This document shows positions 5,494-6,643 of a stretch of 6,643 bases of DNA, piece after piece. Both the position numbers and the translations under genes were made by a program. The notes under the pieces were generated by a model. The model ran no database searches. It was not told where the DNA came from and saw only the letters and a program-made list of their open reading frames with translations. Within the stretch, counting starts at the first letter, position 1; each line of letters begins with the position of its first letter. The stretch comes from Gammaproteobacteria bacterium (lineage in GTDB: Bacteria; Pseudomonadota; Gammaproteobacteria; Pseudomonadales; UBA3067): contig JAHRVS010000406.1 in assembly GCA_019090565.1 (NCBI GenBank), positions 1 to 6,643 on the forward strand, in the 5' to 3' direction.

Positions 5494-6643
5494 ATGGCCT
5501 TGGTAGTGCAAAAATACGGCGGGACTTCCGTCGGCACCGTAGATCGAATTAAGGCAGTTGCCGAAAAAGTGGGCCGCTTTCATGATGCGGGTAACCAAGT
5601 GATTGTGACGGTTTCTGCCATGAGTGGTGAAACCAATCGTCTTTTAGGCCTGAGTAAAGGCATATCCTCTACACCAACAGCCCGTGAGCTGGATGTTGTT
5701 GTTTCAACCGGTGAGCAGGTGACAATTGGTTTGCTGGTGATGGCGCTGGTTGAGCTGGGCTACGACGCACGCTCCTATACCGGCAGCCAGGTGAAGATCG
5801 TCACGGACGCAACTCACGGTAAAGCACGTATTCAACGCATTGAATCTGAGAAGCTGCAGAAAGAATTGACTGCGGGTCGAATTGTTGTGGTCGCAGGTTT
5901 TCAGGGCGTTGATGAAGAAGGGAATATTACGACTCTGGGCAGGGGGGGGTCCGATACGACGGCAGTGGCTTTGGCGGCGGCGTTAAAAGCGGATGAATGC
6001 CAGATTTATACAGATGTTGACGGCGTATACACCACTGACCCTCGTGTCGTCAGTCGCGCAAGGCGCCTTGAAACAATTACCTTCGAAGAAATGCTTGAAA
6101 TGGCCAGCCTAGGCTCCAAGGTTTTGCAAATCCGTGCTGTTGAGTTTGCCGGTAAATACGGCGTTCCGCTAAGGGTTTTATCAAGCTTTAAAGAGGGGCC
6201 TGGTACCCTTATCACCTGTGAAGAGGACGATGCTGATATGGAACGACCACTAATCTCTGGGATCGCATTTAATCGGGATGAAGCCAAATTAACACTCCGA
6301 GGCGTACCTGATAAGCCAGGCATTGCTTCGCACATACTCTCGCCGATTGGTGAAGCGAATATTGAAGTCGACATGATCGTGCAGAATATAGGTGGCAACA
6401 GTACCAATGATTTCACCTTCACTGTTCATCGTAATGAATACCAAAATGCGATCAAGGTGCTTGAGAAAGTAGCAAGGGATGTTGGCGCTGCAGAGCTGGT
6501 CACCGACGATAAAATTGCAAAGGTCTCTGTTGTGGGCGTTGGCATGCGGTCCCATGCGGGTGTAGCCAGTACGATGTTTAAATGCCTTGGTGAAGAGTCG
6601 ATCAACCTTCAAATGATCTCCACGTCAGAGATTAAAATTTCTG
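5494..6643 (+). CDS. lysC: Aspartokinase, 3' end outside window
   Basis: Aspartokinase phosphorylates L-aspartate to 4-phospho-aspartate, the first step towards lysine (and diaminopimelate), threonine and methionine, in the cytosol. The 383 visible residues open with MALVVQKYGGTSVG (KYGGTS at 7-12 is the kinase signature, usually KFGGTS). Next come VSAMSGETNR, STGEQ, LGRGGSDTTAVALAA (from about 148) and YTDVDGVYTTDPR (172-184), the nucleotide and aspartate binding core. The regulatory part has a first ACT domain around GVPDKPGIASHI (from 270) with VDMIVQN, and a second around VSVVGVGMRSHAGVAS (from about 346) with INLQMISTSEIKIS at the edge. These ACT domains normally bind lysine and/or threonine for feedback inhibition. 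About 25-30 residues are missing at the right edge compared with Pseudomonas-type LysC. A run of eight G (5942-5949) encodes part of the GRGGS motif, and the frame is intact. Confidence 0.97.
   Translation, partial: MALVVQKYGGTSVGTVDRIKAVAEKVGRFHDAGNQVIVTVSAMSGETNRLLGLSKGISSTPTARELDVVVSTGEQVTIGLLVMALVELGYDARSYTGSQVKIVTDATHGKARIQRIESEKLQKELTAGRIVVVAGFQGVDEEGNITTLGRGGSDTTAVALAAALKADECQIYTDVDGVYTTDPRVVSRARRLETITFEEMLEMASLGSKVLQIRAVEFAGKYGVPLRVLSSFKEGPGTLITCEEDDADMERPLISGIAFNRDEAKLTLRGVPDKPGIASHILSPIGEANIEVDMIVQNIGGNSTNDFTFTVHRNEYQNAIKVLEKVARDVGAAELVTDDKIAKVSVVGVGMRSHAGVASTMFKCLGEESINLQMISTSEIKIS
5942..5949 (+). repeat. G8 homopolymer inside lysC
   Basis: Eight consecutive G lie in the codons for the conserved GRGGS kinase motif. 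The reading frame continues correctly on both sides, so the length given here is functional, but such runs are prone to slippage and to sequencing error. Confidence 0.8.
6221..6240 (+). promoter_or_regulatory. Possible internal start for the aspartokinase beta subunit
   Basis: AAGAGGA (6221-6227) stands 10 bases before an in-frame ATG (6238-6240, Met249 of LysC). The product from there begins MERPLISGIAFNRDEAKLT. This matches the position and sequence type of the beta-subunit start in alpha2beta2 aspartokinases such as Corynebacterium glutamicum (MEEAVLTGVATDKSEAK). The peptide would contain only the ACT regulatory domains. That it is used here is inference. Confidence 0.5.

Overview
The window reads as a piece of a gammaproteobacterial chromosome, probably from a Pseudomonas-like or marine relative (inference). 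The reasons are the conserved alaS-lysC neighbourhood, a LysC very like the Pseudomonas type, a protoheme-type ferrochelatase, and a mid-range GC content. I cannot name the genus. There is no transposase, integrase, CRISPR array, rRNA or tRNA.

Layout: (1) positions 1-830, plus strand, the 3' part of a gene for an HDOD-domain signalling protein that runs off the left edge. (2) 835-1863, minus strand, a complete hemH (ferrochelatase), convergent with the HDOD gene and separated from it by only 4 bases. (3) 1864-2552, a 689-base intergenic region. It holds two related repeat copies facing each other tail to tail, a plus-strand intrinsic terminator with no obvious gene in front of it, and the start signals of hemH and alaS. 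(4) 2553-5150, plus strand, a complete alaS (alanyl-tRNA synthetase) followed by a good intrinsic terminator. (5) 5151-5493, a 343-base intergenic region with a third, longer copy of the same repeat directly after the terminator T-run, then three dyads in front of lysC. (6) 5494-6643, plus strand, lysC (aspartokinase), cut by the right edge and missing roughly its last 25-30 codons.

The genes are housekeeping: haem synthesis, tRNA charging, and the first step of the lysine/threonine/methionine pathway. The most unusual content is the non-coding DNA. A repeat family with a constant head (RCGCGATAR...) and a constant tail (...TCACATA) is present three times within 3.4 kb, only in the two intergenic regions. 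The middles vary (80, 97 and 185 bp), and the differences between copies are mostly transitions. lysC also carries a good internal ribosome-binding site and ATG exactly where the regulatory beta subunit starts in alpha/beta-type aspartokinases.
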